From Aestuariibaculum lutulentum (GTDB taxonomy: Bacteria; Bacteroidota; Bacteroidia; Flavobacteriales; Flavobacteriaceae): 64,000 bases of DNA. This document shows positions 1-9,700 of this stretch, piece after piece. Both the position numbers and the translations under genes were made by a program. Under the pieces are notes generated by a model that saw only the letters and a program-made list of their open reading frames with translations, searched no databases and was not told where the DNA came from. The stretch's first letter is position 1. Each line of letters begins with the position of its first letter. Where the stretch lies: NCBI RefSeq assembly GCF_032926325.1, contig NZ_CP136709.1, positions 533,501-597,500 on the forward strand. Direction: 5' to 3'.

Positions 1-1125
1 CATGGTTTTGATGAGTTCTTCGGAAATTTATATCACCTAAACACTCAGGAAGAATACCAACAAAAAGACTACCCTCAGGATCCTGAATTCTTTAAAAAAT
101 ATGGTACCCGCGGTGTTTTACATACCTGGGCTACAGATAAAGATGACACGACTGAAGATCCGCGTTTTGGTAAAGTTGGTAAACAACGTATTGAAGATAC
201 AGGGCAACTTTCAAGAGAACGCATGGAAACTGTAGACGAAGAGTTTCTAGAAGCTTCTTTAGATTTCATTAAACGTGCTCAAAAAGATGACAAACCGTAT
301 TTTGTTTGGTTTAACCCAAGTAGAATGCACATGTATACACATTTAAAACCTGAGAGCCGCTATTTAGCACTTGAGCATACTACCGAGCACGACTTTTATG
401 GCAGCGGTATGATGGAGCATGATATGATGATAGGGGACATGTTAGATAAACTTGAAAAAATGGGTGCTTTAGAGAACACTATAGTTATCTATTCTACCGA
501 TAACGGTCCGGAACATAGCGCACGCTTACATGGTGGTACCACACCGTTTAGAGGTGAAAAAATGACCACCTACGAAGGTGGTGTTCGTGTACCTATGATG
601 GTGATGTGGAAGGATCATATCCCTAAAGGACAAGTACTAAAAGGTATTCAATCGCACATGGACATCTTTTCAACCGTAGCAGCCGCAGCAGGTGTGCCAG
701 ATGTTGCTGATAAAATGATGAAAGAGAAAAAACAATATATCGATGGGGTTAACAATCTAGATTATTGGTTAGGCAAAAGCGACAAAAGTGAGCGTAATAA
801 TTTCATTTATTATCACGAATCTACAATAAGAGCGATAAGAATTAACCAATGGAAATTACATTTTGAAACCAGCGAAAACTATTACGCGCCTTATGAAAAA
901 CAAAAGTTTCCAATAATGTATAATATCCATTTCGACCCTTACGAAAGTTTTGATAACCTGACAGATCGTTCCGATATCGTACAAAAAAAACAATTCTTAA
1001 ATGAACCTGTTCAGGAAATTCTTGGAGAACATATTAAATCACTTCAGGAATATCCGCCTGTACAAAAAGCAGCTACTCTAGACTTTTCTGAGTTAATGAA
1101 AGGTTTACAGGCAGGTAAGCAATAA
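1..1125 (+). CDS. Sulfatase, C-terminal part (cut by window start)
   Basis: The reading frame is open from base 1, so this is the C-terminal ~375 residues of a secreted S1-type (formylglycine) sulfatase; an internal Met at 223 is not the start. It should hydrolyse sulfate esters, probably on a marine polysaccharide. The metal-binding Asp-Asn of the TDNGPE motif is encoded at 499-504, followed by GGTTPFRGEK and YEGGVR blocks typical of the family. The catalytic Cys lies outside the window. It aligns well with the next two genes (shared HGFDEFFGNLYHLN and DNGPE blocks), so the three form a tandem paralogous set. The exact substrate cannot be told. Confidence 0.93.
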   Translation, partial: HGFDEFFGNLYHLNTQEEYQQKDYPQDPEFFKKYGTRGVLHTWATDKDDTTEDPRFGKVGKQRIEDTGQLSRERMETVDEEFLEASLDFIKRAQKDDKPYFVWFNPSRMHMYTHLKPESRYLALEHTTEHDFYGSGMMEHDMMIGDMLDKLEKMGALENTIVIYSTDNGPEHSARLHGGTTPFRGEKMTTYEGGVRVPMMVMWKDHIPKGQVLKGIQSHMDIFSTVAAAAGVPDVADKMMKEKKQYIDGVNNLDYWLGKSDKSERNNFIYYHESTIRAIRINQWKLHFETSENYYAPYEKQKFPIMYNIHFDPYESFDNLTDRSDIVQKKQFLNEPVQEILGEHIKSLQEYPPVQKAATLDFSELMKGLQAGKQ

Positions 1126-1150
1126 CCCTTTTATTATAAATCATAAAAAA

Positions 1151-1177
1151 GCCCGGGCAATGCTCGGGCCTTTTTTT
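1151..1177 (+). terminator. Rho-independent terminator after first sulfatase
   Basis: A GC-rich hairpin (GCCCG...CGGGC, 1151-1169) is followed by seven T residues, 26 bases after the stop codon of the first sulfatase. It suggests that each sulfatase here is its own transcription unit. Confidence 0.85.
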
Positions 1178-1377
1178 ATTCGCATATTTTAAACTAACAA
1201 ATACAGGAGACTTTTCAACTTTATGTTATCATAACACAAACAAAACATTAGCTTACAATTATTTACACAATTATTTGTATCTTTAGGAAAAACCAACAAA
1301 ACAAACCTACACTTTGGTTTTAAATATAAGTTAGTCACTTTTTAATTTATTTATTAACCTTTAACTTGTTTTAAATT

Positions 1378-2949
1378 ATGAATTTAAAAACTATTGCTAC
1401 TACACTAATTTTAAGTGTGACTATGGGCGTATTCGCTCAGGACAAACCCAATATTTTAGTTATTTGGGGTGACGACATTGGCTGGCAAAACGTTAGCGCA
1501 TACGGTATGGGCACCATGGGCTATACCACACCTAACATTGACCAGATTGGCTACGACGGTATCCGATTTACCGATCATTACGCACAACCCAGCTGTACTG
1601 CTGGTAGAGCTTCGTTTATTACCGGGCAATACCCTATAAGAAGTGGTATGACTACTGTAGGACAACCAGGTGATGCCTTAGGTCTTCAGGCCGCTTCACC
1701 ATGTTTAGCCGAAGTGTTAAAAGAAGAAGGCTATGCTACAGGACACTTTGGTAAAAACCACCTGGGCGACCGTAACGAGCACCTTCCAACAGCACATGGC
1801 TTCGACGAATTTTATGGAAATCTTTATCATTTAAATACTCAGGAAGAATCAGAACAACGCGATTATCAAAACTTTGCTAAAGCCTACTCAGGAAGCTTAG
1901 AGGAGTACGAAAAGAAATTTGGTACGCGTGGTGTGATTCACTCATGGGCAACCAATTCAGAAGACAGTACAGATGATCCACGTTTTGGTAAAGTAGGTAA
2001 ACAGCGTATCGAAGATACCGGACCATTAACTCAGGAGCGCATGAAAGAATTCGATTCTGAAGAAGTGATTCCTATGGCAGAAAAATTCATGAAGAAAGCT
2101 AAAGACGATAAGAAACCATTCTTTGTTTGGTTAAACACCTCAAGAATGCACTTGTACACACGCTTAGATGACAAATGGCGTTATGCTGCAGAAAACTATA
2201 CCTCTGAGGCAGACGTACATGGTAGTGGTATGTTACAGCACGATTACGACATAGGCACCATTTTAAAATGGTTAAAAGATCAGGGCTTAGATAAAAATAC
2301 CATCATCTGGTATTCTACCGATAACGGACCAGAACACAATGCATGGCCTCATGGTGGTACAACACCTTGGCGCGGTGAAAAAATGGGAACTACAGAAGGT
2401 GGTGTACGCGTTATAAGTATGGTAAAATGGCCAGGCGTAATTGAGCCTAACCAAATTAAAAACGGTATTCAGGCACATATGGACATGTTTACTTCTTTAG
2501 CTGCTGCAGCTGGTGTAGATAATGTTGCCGATAAAATGATGAAAGAGAAAAAACAATATATCGACGGGGTTAACAACTTACCATACTGGAAAGGCGAAAC
2601 CAATAAATCGGCCAGAGATATGTATTACTACTATTATGAAAGTAAACTGAATGCCGTACGTATGGGCCCTTGGAAATTCCATTTCATCTATAAAGAAACC
2701 TATTATGGCACCGCCGAAGCCAGAACAGCACCATTAATCTTTAACTTACGAATGGATCCATTTGAAAGTTACGATACCGAAGATGCTTACGGCCACCTGA
2801 TGCAAAAAGTATCCTGGCTTATGGCACCTATGGGCGAACAAATGAATATGCATATTAAAACTTTACTCGACTACCCTCCGGTACAAGGCGGTAAGAGTTT
2901 CGATATGTCCAGCGTTATGGATGCTGTGGTTAAAAAAGGCCATCAGTAA
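1378..2949 (+). CDS. Secreted sulfatase (CxAxR type)
   Basis: 523-aa sulfatase with a signal peptide ending at FAQ (residue 21), so periplasmic or secreted. Metal ligands are D32-D33 near the N terminus and D315-N316 in STDNGPE. The formylglycine site is C73 in SCTAGR, i.e. C-x-A-x-R instead of the more common C-x-P-x-R; Ala at this place is accepted by known maturases of the anSME type. GKNHLG and GTTPWRGEK carry further active-site Lys/Arg/His. It is monocistronic, flanked by terminators on both sides, with a 252-base upstream region holding a weak TATCTTTA box at 1278-1285. Substrate unknown; a sulfated algal polysaccharide is likely from context. Confidence 0.93.
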   Translation: MNLKTIATTLILSVTMGVFAQDKPNILVIWGDDIGWQNVSAYGMGTMGYTTPNIDQIGYDGIRFTDHYAQPSCTAGRASFITGQYPIRSGMTTVGQPGDALGLQAASPCLAEVLKEEGYATGHFGKNHLGDRNEHLPTAHGFDEFYGNLYHLNTQEESEQRDYQNFAKAYSGSLEEYEKKFGTRGVIHSWATNSEDSTDDPRFGKVGKQRIEDTGPLTQERMKEFDSEEVIPMAEKFMKKAKDDKKPFFVWLNTSRMHLYTRLDDKWRYAAENYTSEADVHGSGMLQHDYDIGTILKWLKDQGLDKNTIIWYSTDNGPEHNAWPHGGTTPWRGEKMGTTEGGVRVISMVKWPGVIEPNQIKNGIQAHMDMFTSLAAAAGVDNVADKMMKEKKQYIDGVNNLPYWKGETNKSARDMYYYYYESKLNAVRMGPWKFHFIYKETYYGTAEARTAPLIFNLRMDPFESYDTEDAYGHLMQKVSWLMAPMGEQMNMHIKTLLDYPPVQGGKSFDMSSVMDAVVKKGHQ

Positions 2950-2975
2950 CACAACACACATAAACAAGTTAAAAA

Positions 2976-3001
2976 GGTCTGGATATAATCCAGACCTTTT
3001 T
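2976..3001 (+). terminator. Rho-independent terminator after second sulfatase
   Basis: Stem GGTCTGGA/TCCAGACC (2976-2996) with a short loop, followed by a T run, 26 bases past the stop codon. Confidence 0.85.
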
Positions 3002-3238
3002 GTTTGCTAATAGCACCTATTTAATATCAGTTTTCACTCCCTGCAAAACATAATAATTAAAAGAAAACCCAACATTTTTAACCTAATCAGGTCATACAAT
3101 CGGTTACAAAGTATCCTGAATTTTAACAAAATAGACGCCTAATTTACTTTGTCGATAAATATTCTTTTACGTATTTTTAAAGCATTATCTTACAAGTATA
3201 GAGTAACACTTAAATATTAAACTTTAATTTCTATAATT

Positions 3239-4813
3239 ATGATTAAAACCAAACCACTATTTAAACGAATATTGTTTTCAGCATTCGTATTACCTTTATT
3301 GGCACTCGCTCAAGACAAACCCAATATTTTAGTTATTATGGTCGACGACGTAGCCCCTAACTCCTTAGGGTGCTATAGTTTAGGTATGCAATACCCAACA
3401 CCAAATATCGACCGCATCGCTAAAGAAGGTGCCATATTTACCGACCACTACTCACAACCTAGTTGTACTGCAGGGCGTGCCGCCTTTATTACCGGACAAA
3501 AACCAGTACGTACCGGTTTAACTACGGTAGGGCAGCCAGGTAACCCACTTGGGATTAAAAAAGAAGACCCTACGTTAGCTGAATTATTAAAACCAATGGG
3601 CTATATGACAGCTCAGTACGGTAAAAACCACTTAGGTGACCGTAACGAGCATTTACCAACGGTTCATGGTTTCGATGAATTTTTTGGTAATCTGTATCAC
3701 TTAAATGTATCGGAAGAAGAAGAACAAGCCGATTATCCAAAGAACAAAGAGTTCTACGAAAAGTACGGACCTCGTGGTATTATTGAGTCTTACGCAACAG
3801 ACAAATATGACAGCACCGAAGATCCGCGTTTTGGCGTTATAGGAAAACAAAAAGTTACCGATATAGGTAAATTAACGTCTAAGCGTATGGAAACCTTTGA
3901 TGAAGAATTGGTAGCCAAAACCAAAGACTTCATGAAACGCGCTAAAGATGCTAAAAAGCCGTTTTTTATCTGGCACGCCACCAGCCGTATGCACGTGTAT
4001 ACGCATCTAAAAGAAGCATCTCGAAACCTTGCCACACCTATTAGTACCGATATGGACTTATTTGGTTCTGGTTTAATGGAGCATGACGGGCATGTAGGGC
4101 AACTGTTAGATTATATGGAAGATTTAGGTATCGATGAAAATACCATTGTGATTTACACCACCGATAACGGCCCGGAACAAAGTACCTTCCCACACGCTGG
4201 TGTAACGATGTTTAGAGGCGAAAAAATGACCACTTACGAAGGTGGTGTACGTTCGCCATTTATGGTACGCTGGCCTAAAAACATTCCTGCTGGTTTAGTT
4301 AGAAATGGTATCTCAGCTCACGAAGATGTATTACCAACGGTTATGGCTGCCGTTGGAAAAGAAAATATTAAAGACGACTTAAAGAAAGGCTATAAAGCCG
4401 GCGATATGACTTATAAAGTTTATGTAGACGGCTTCCAGAATTTAGACTACTGGACTGGTAAAACAGATGAATCTGCCAGAAACTATTTCTTTTACTACTA
4501 CGAATCAGGTTTAACAGCAATGCGTGTAGGCCCTTGGAAAATGCACTTTGCTACTAAAGAGCGTTATTTTGACGATATGGTAGTACACACCATGCCAAGG
4601 TTATTTAACCTAAGAAAAGATCCGTTTGAGCATTACGACGACATTACAGGTTTCCATATGATTATGGAAAAATCATGGGTATTCCAGCCAGCTATCGGGA
4701 TGTTAACCGAGCATTTAATGACTTTTAAAGACTTCCCGCCTCGTCAGGCTTCAGCGTCTTTAGACATTAACAAAGCCATTGAATCTATTATGAATAGCGA
4801 CACCAGACAGTAA
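3239..4813 (+). CDS. Secreted sulfatase (CxAxR type)
   Basis: 524-aa paralog of the two preceding genes. The signal peptide ends near LALAQ (residue 25). Metal ligands are D36-D37 and D309-N310 (TTDNGPE), and the formylglycine Cys is C76 in SCTAGR, again with Ala where Pro is usual. HGFDEFFGNLYHLN and GEKMTTYEGGVR blocks are shared with the first gene. It has its own upstream region of 289 bases and its own terminator. The three tandem copies differ most in the C-terminal third, which in this family shapes substrate specificity, so they may act on different sulfate positions of one polymer (inference). Confidence 0.93.
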   Translation: MIKTKPLFKRILFSAFVLPLLALAQDKPNILVIMVDDVAPNSLGCYSLGMQYPTPNIDRIAKEGAIFTDHYSQPSCTAGRAAFITGQKPVRTGLTTVGQPGNPLGIKKEDPTLAELLKPMGYMTAQYGKNHLGDRNEHLPTVHGFDEFFGNLYHLNVSEEEEQADYPKNKEFYEKYGPRGIIESYATDKYDSTEDPRFGVIGKQKVTDIGKLTSKRMETFDEELVAKTKDFMKRAKDAKKPFFIWHATSRMHVYTHLKEASRNLATPISTDMDLFGSGLMEHDGHVGQLLDYMEDLGIDENTIVIYTTDNGPEQSTFPHAGVTMFRGEKMTTYEGGVRSPFMVRWPKNIPAGLVRNGISAHEDVLPTVMAAVGKENIKDDLKKGYKAGDMTYKVYVDGFQNLDYWTGKTDESARNYFFYYYESGLTAMRVGPWKMHFATKERYFDDMVVHTMPRLFNLRKDPFEHYDDITGFHMIMEKSWVFQPAIGMLTEHLMTFKDFPPRQASASLDINKAIESIMNSDTRQ

Positions 4814-4840
4814 TCACTTTACCACACAAATAATTGCAAA

Positions 4841-4870
4841 ACACCCGGCCTTTTGGTTCGGGTGTTTTTT
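4841..4870 (+). terminator. Rho-independent terminator after third sulfatase
   Basis: Stem ACACCCG/CGGGTGT (4841-4865) closing an 11-base loop and running into a T tract. Confidence 0.8.
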
Positions 4871-5016
4871 TATATCTGTAAAATATGAATTAAAAAAATA
4901 CGTAGAAGTAAGTATTTTTTATTTGTAAGATTTTTATTAACTATGTGATTTACAATTTATTAATCCATGTATTCATGACCTAATCGTCAACATAACAGCA
5001 CCCAAACCCCTCTATT

Positions 5017-5232
5017 ATGAAACCTGAACACCCTAAAAGTAGTGCCTTTAAAGATGAGCACTGGATGACCGCCGACGAAGTACAACGTTTCTTTAAAATT
5101 AGTCGAAGCACCCTGTACCGCTGGTGCAAACAAAAACAACTGCCCTACACCACTATGGGAGGCACGCGCTACTACCCGAAGTATTTTACCCTGAATTTGA
5201 TGCAGCATAATATGCGTTGGGAAGATTTGTAG
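5017..5232 (+). CDS. Small helix-turn-helix DNA-binding protein
   Basis: 71 aa. MTADEVQRFFKISRSTLYRW (residues 17-36) is a MerR/excisionase-type winged helix-turn-helix of the HTH_17 kind, followed by GGTRYYPKYF, the usual wing. Such proteins act as excisionases or small regulators, or occur as orphan genes in Bacteroidota. No integrase or conjugation gene lies near it, and it stands alone on the + strand between the sulfatases and a repeat cluster. Whether it regulates the sulfatases is open; the position is suggestive but there is no direct evidence. Confidence 0.75.
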   Translation: MKPEHPKSSAFKDEHWMTADEVQRFFKISRSTLYRWCKQKQLPYTTMGGTRYYPKYFTLNLMQHNMRWEDL

Positions 5233-5255
5233 GTAGCTGTGGAAACTAAAGATGG

Positions 5256-5610
5256 AGATTCCGAAACCAGTTCGGAATGACAATATTTGTTTATCATATT
5301 TATCCTGTCATGCTGAACTTGTTTCAGCATCTACAGAACCCAGCCCCCGAACCAAGCAAAATAACCGCATTAGTTAGCAAACACAGAGTGGTTTATCTAA
5401 TAGATTCCGAAACAAGTTCGGAATGACAAAATCCCCCTGTCATGCTGAACTTGATTCAGCATCTATACCCCTTTTGGATAGCCCCTGAATCAAGTTCAGG
5501 GTGACACCACTACAACTGTCATACTGAATTTATTTAGCTTCGCTGAATCTTTGATTTCAGTATCTATACCCCCTTTGCAGCTAGACCCTGATTCAAGTTC
5601 AGGGTGACAA
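5256..5610. repeat. Cluster of palindromic REP-like repeats
   Basis: At least seven copies of a ~26-base imperfect palindrome lie here in mixed orientation. Copies reading TGTCAT...GAACTTG...TTCAG...TCT sit at 5306-5332, 5438-5466 and (degenerate, with an insert) 5517-5572. Reverse copies ending in TGACA sit at 5256-5283, 5402-5428, 5482-5507 and 5585-5610. The arms vary while staying self-complementary (for example TCCGAA/TTCGGA, CTGAA/TTCAG, CCTGAA/TTCAGG), which points to selection for hairpin structure. These repeats fill the 475-base gap between the HTH gene and the convergent DUF6266 gene; no other gene is visible there. Confidence 0.85.
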
Positions 5611-5707
5611 AGTTTATCTCTTTTGAACAGGCATATCACAAAAAAAGTGAGAAGCACAACACCCCTCACTATTTAAAACTCACGTCTCACGACATACGCC
5701 TTACACC

Positions 5708-6352
5708 TTAGGATACCGTCACCGCACCTAAAAACGTACTCGTCGCAGCCAGTTGCTTATCGGCTGTTACGAAAGTCGCCCATACCTGAACCTGCTGGCC
5801 TGCCCAGTATGCTGGCAGTGGCATTTGTACCGTGGTAAGGTCTCTGGTTCCTGCCGGGTTAGCTGTTTCAAACAAATCGAGCGCCTCGCAATACACGACT
5901 ACCACCAGCTCGTCGGTAGTGGCGGCATTACCCTGCCCACTGTTATCATCCCAGGTGATGGTGAGTTCCTGACTGGCAGCAGCTACCACGGCCCCATTCG
6001 CCAGTCCACGTAAATCACCTTTGGCAATAAGTACCTTCGGGTAATCTATGGTATAGTCGCCCAACCCATCGGGTAACAAAGCTTCTTTTAACACGTAACC
6101 CGTAGCCAGATTAAAAGCACTTTTGTCGCCCTGCTGTTTTCCATAATACGACGACAAGACATTTTTTATAGGCGTTACAAAACCTATAGCCGTTTTAAAC
6201 CGCACACGCTGATCGAGCTGTGCCGTTGTTGGCACATAATTACCCCGTTGCGGTAAACTGCGCATAATATCTTGTCCGCGCCAACGTGCACCCACCACGT
6301 TTCCTACTTTTCCGGAGAACCCTCCAAGGATGCCTTTACTAAATTTTCCCAT
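5708..6352 (-). CDS. DUF6266 family protein
   Basis: 214 aa without a signal peptide. The N terminus MGKFSKGILGGFSGKVGNVV followed by GARWRGQDIMRSLP is the hallmark of DUF6266, a Bacteroidota family of unknown function. The C-terminal half looks like an all-beta domain (WDDNSGQGNA, LVVVVYCEALD, YWAGQQVQVWATF). It stands alone on the - strand, convergent to the HTH gene across the REP cluster, with short direct repeats just upstream of its start. GC content looks higher than in the helicase gene that follows, so the two regions probably have different histories. Confidence 0.8.
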   Translation of the reverse strand: MGKFSKGILGGFSGKVGNVVGARWRGQDIMRSLPQRGNYVPTTAQLDQRVRFKTAIGFVTPIKNVLSSYYGKQQGDKSAFNLATGYVLKEALLPDGLGDYTIDYPKVLIAKGDLRGLANGAVVAAASQELTITWDDNSGQGNAATTDELVVVVYCEALDLFETANPAGTRDLTTVQMPLPAYWAGQQVQVWATFVTADKQLAATSTFLGAVTVS

Positions 6353-6416
6353 GATATATGATTTTTAGGGGTTAAACAGTTCGAAACTAGCACACAACAC
6401 AATGAATTACAAACCC

Positions 6417-6483
6417 ATGACACCATTTGACACACATTAACACAGCATGAGACCATTTGAGACAGTTTGGGACGATTTGAGAC
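6417..6483. repeat. Short direct repeats upstream of the DUF6266 gene
   Basis: ATGACACCATTTGACAC (6417-6433) and ATGAGACCATTTGAGAC (6447-6463) are two 17-base copies 30 bases apart, with a third partial copy GGGACGATTTGAGAC at 6469-6483. They begin 65 bases before the start codon of the - strand gene and could be an iterated binding site. Together with the features at 6629-6765 they occupy most of the 447-base gap 6353-6799. Confidence 0.6.
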
Positions 6484-6628
6484 TGAAGCCAAAAAAACAG
6501 GGGTTTTGTTGCAGTTTTGTTCGAGGTTTGTTCAGCTCTCGCTCAGGGTTATATTTTTAAAATCGACTTTAGCTGAACATGGGTGGAATAACCATGCTTT
6601 TAAACAGGGATACACATTATACACAACT

Positions 6629-6661
6629 GTTAATAAGTCGTTATAATTGTGCGTAACTTCG
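6629..6661. repeat. 33-base repeat, copy 1 (copy 2 at 16042-16074)
   Basis: GTTAATAA, 12 variable bases, then GTGCGTAACTTCG. The same 33-base layout recurs at 16042-16074 with 27 of 33 positions identical. TAACTTCG resembles the Bacteroidota -7 box, so this could be a promoter; a related TGCGTAATTT stands at 14935-14944, 35 bases before another gene. Here it overlaps the left end of the inverted repeat that precedes the helicase gene. Confidence 0.5.
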
Positions 6662-6765
6662 GTTTAAAAATGTAAGAATAAGCGTTATATTTAAAATCTG
6701 AAATATGTTGTTATCCTACCTCGTTAGGATATTATCAAACAAATAATAACGCATATAAACAAGTT
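6655..6765 (+). repeat. attC-like imperfect inverted repeat (element 0)
   Basis: The 111-base stretch starts AACTTCGGTTTA and ends TAAACAAGTT, so the outer ends pair. Farther in, GCGTTATATTT (6682-6692) pairs with the AATAATAACGC block near 6742-6752, and ATCCTA...TAGGAT forms the apex near 6713-6731. A long imperfect hairpin with AAC at the left end and GTT at the right end is the layout of integron attC sites. It lies directly upstream of the helicase gene. Confidence 0.5.
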
Positions 6766-6799
6766 GTAGCCAATGCCTGAAAAAGTAATCATTCATTAA

Positions 6800-9700
6800 A
6801 TGAAGTGGACTAACATAAAAAAAGATTTAAGAAAACCGCAAATTAAGTCACTTGAACTGACGGAAAAATATCTCACTTCAATAGAATCTGGCGCTTGCTT
6901 AATTCATATGCCTACAGGTAGCGGAAAATCTGGAATTATTGCTACAATATGTAATTTACAATTCGATAAATGTACTATAATAGTTACACCAAGAATAGCC
7001 TTAACAGACCAAATAAAATCTGCTGTTGAAAAAGATTTTTTTGAAGACGTTTTAAAGAAAAAAGCAAACCCGAACAATAAGATATTTAAAGACTTGTTGT
7101 CAGACCAAATACCACTTGATGATAAAGGAAATTACGACGATATCATCTATATTTCAACAATACAAAAATTAGATTGGATAAGAAAAAACAATATTCATCT
7201 TTATGAAAGTTTGATAAAGGAAATAAAATTGGTAATCTTTGATGAAGGTCACTATGAACCAGCTTACTCATGGAGTCAAACCATCCGAGGTTTTAAGTCC
7301 AAAAAGATTCTTTTTACTGCCACTCCATTTAGAAATGACCTGAAACCTTTTGATATTTTGGATAAATTCATCTTTCCTTATAAATATGCAGATGGAATAA
7401 AAGATAAATATCTTCGAGAGGTAGAATTTAAATCAGAAAACAGAGAAAAGGATGATGATTCTTTTCTTAAAAAAGTATTAGCTCACTATAAGTTTAAATT
7501 TGGTTCTTTCACAAAAGACTCACCTAAAATTATTATTAGGTGTTCACAAAGGTCTACCATAATCAGATTAACTAATAAAATTAAGAAAGATTATAAATCA
7601 ATTGAAGTAGTATCTATTCATGAAACTTTTAAATCATCAAAAGAACCCTATTTAGTTAGCTCTGTACCTAAAAAACCAGCAAAACATTCTGCCAAAATCT
7701 GGATTCACCAGAATAAATTATTGGAAGGTATTGATGACAACCAATTTAAAATGCTTGCTATTTATGACGATTTTAAAAATGATAGAGCATTAATTCAGCA
7801 AATTGGTCGATTAGTAAGAGTCGCACAAACAAATGAACAATTTAAGGCTTATGTAATAGATTTTAGTAATGGGCGTCACGAGAAAATTTGGAATAATTAT
7901 TTGGAATTTGATAAGAAACTAGATAAATCTTCTTTTAAACCAATGTCAGATAAAATCCTTGAAAAGTTTTATGGTATTGGTGAAGACTATGAATATCTAT
8001 TAGATGGTTTTAAAAAGAAATTTGATTTTAATTCGAACAAATTACCTGAAAGTATTAAGATACCTTTAAGGACTAATTTCATTCAAAAACATAAAAATTT
8101 TGATTTAGAAAATTTCAAAGAGTTTATATCCGAAAAACTTGAAGAAGATGATAAACGATATATTTACGAGGAGTTAACTTTTAATAAAATAAAGCTTCAA
8201 GTTTACTTTTGTTTAAATATTTCTTTATCTCCATATTTAGATGACTATTATTCTATTAACATTGGCAACGAATTAATAGTCTTCTTCGAATTCAATGATG
8301 TTCTTTCTTATTTTGATAGCACTGGATTTTTACCAATTGGAGAAGAAGATTTGGGCTTGGGTAAAGTAAAAGAAGCGGATTTTTTTAAGCGTCTTTTCAA
8401 CGAGGAAAAAGATTCTTGGATTAGTTCTGTTTCCTTAAAAAACTCTAATTTAGGAACTAATAGTATTAGAGCACATACTATATCGGCTAATTCGATTGAT
8501 AATACTGTCTCTTATCTTGACGATAAATCTCAAATAGTCTCAACAGCTACAGGGAAGCATAGAAAACTTATAAAAAAGAAAAAAGAAACGGAGAAAGGAA
8601 TTGAAGATACTAATATCACTCAAAATATAAGTCGATATGTTGGTTTATCTAAAGGCAGGGTTTCTCAAAGAGCAGAATGGGTTGAACTTGATGATTATGT
8701 TGATTGGGTTAACAATATTCATACTATTATGAATGATTCAAGTTTGAACCCGAAAAGTACTTTTGCAAGATATGCTAAAGCAGTGAATACAGTCAAAGAA
8801 ACTAATCCAAAGCACATACTTCTGGATATAGGTGAAATTTCTAATGACTTTAAACTAACAGAAGAATTAACTATTAATGATATTAAGTATAAAAAAAATG
8901 AGCATCTTGTCATCGAAGATGTTTGTTCAGAAGTCAGTCAAGGTAGTTCAGCAAATGAATTTGAATTCAATATAAAGATATCAGATGATATAAGTGTTAC
9001 GCTTCAATTATCATATGATTCAAAAAAGAAAACTTATCATGTAGATGGAGATGATTTAGACAAATATTATCAACCGAACAACAATGTTCAGTTCATCACT
9101 ATTACCCAATTCTTAAACACTAGACAATCTTTTAAGATAATTCCTGAAGAACCAAATGTTATATATGCCTATGGTGAATTTTATGAAGTTCATTCAAACT
9201 TTGGTAAAGGTTTCAAAGAAGAAACTTTTAATTTAAGAGATATAATTATTCCAATTAAAGAATTGAATACAATTAATTCAGAAAAAGGAAAAACTACAAC
9301 TAGAAACGCTGGAGGTTCCTGGGTACAAGATTCTATTTTTGGACTTTTAGATGATTTAGGTGTAAAATCAGAATTAGAAATCCATATTAAAACTCCGGAT
9401 ATTGTTGTTTTTGATGATATGAATACCGAAATGGCAGATGTCATTTACGGATATGAATCGAAAACTGAAAGTAAAGTTATTTTTATCCATGCTAAATGTG
9501 GTTCAGGTTCATTATATTCTGCTACAGCATTGCAAGAAGTAACTTCACAAGCAACTAAAAATATCAAATATTTAAATTCTTACAATGAACTTCCAAAGGA
9601 AAGAATTCGTAAGTGGAATAGTAAATGGAAGAGTAGAGGTCTTGTTGTAGACAAACGAATTAGAAAACCTAATATTAAAGGTAAAGAAACACTTGAAAGG

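Noticed and set aside
223..1125. Sulfatase starting at Met 223
   Set aside because: The same frame is open to base 1 and the upstream codons match the paralogs, so the gene is cut by the window edge.
5017..5232. Excisionase of an integrated element
   Set aside because: No integrase, attachment-site duplication or mobility gene is visible around it.
5256..5610. CRISPR array
   Set aside because: The repeats are in both orientations, vary in sequence and have irregular spacers; no cas gene is near.
6304..6492. 62-aa ORF on the - strand over the DUF6266 start
   Set aside because: Overlaps the true gene in another frame and contains the direct repeats.
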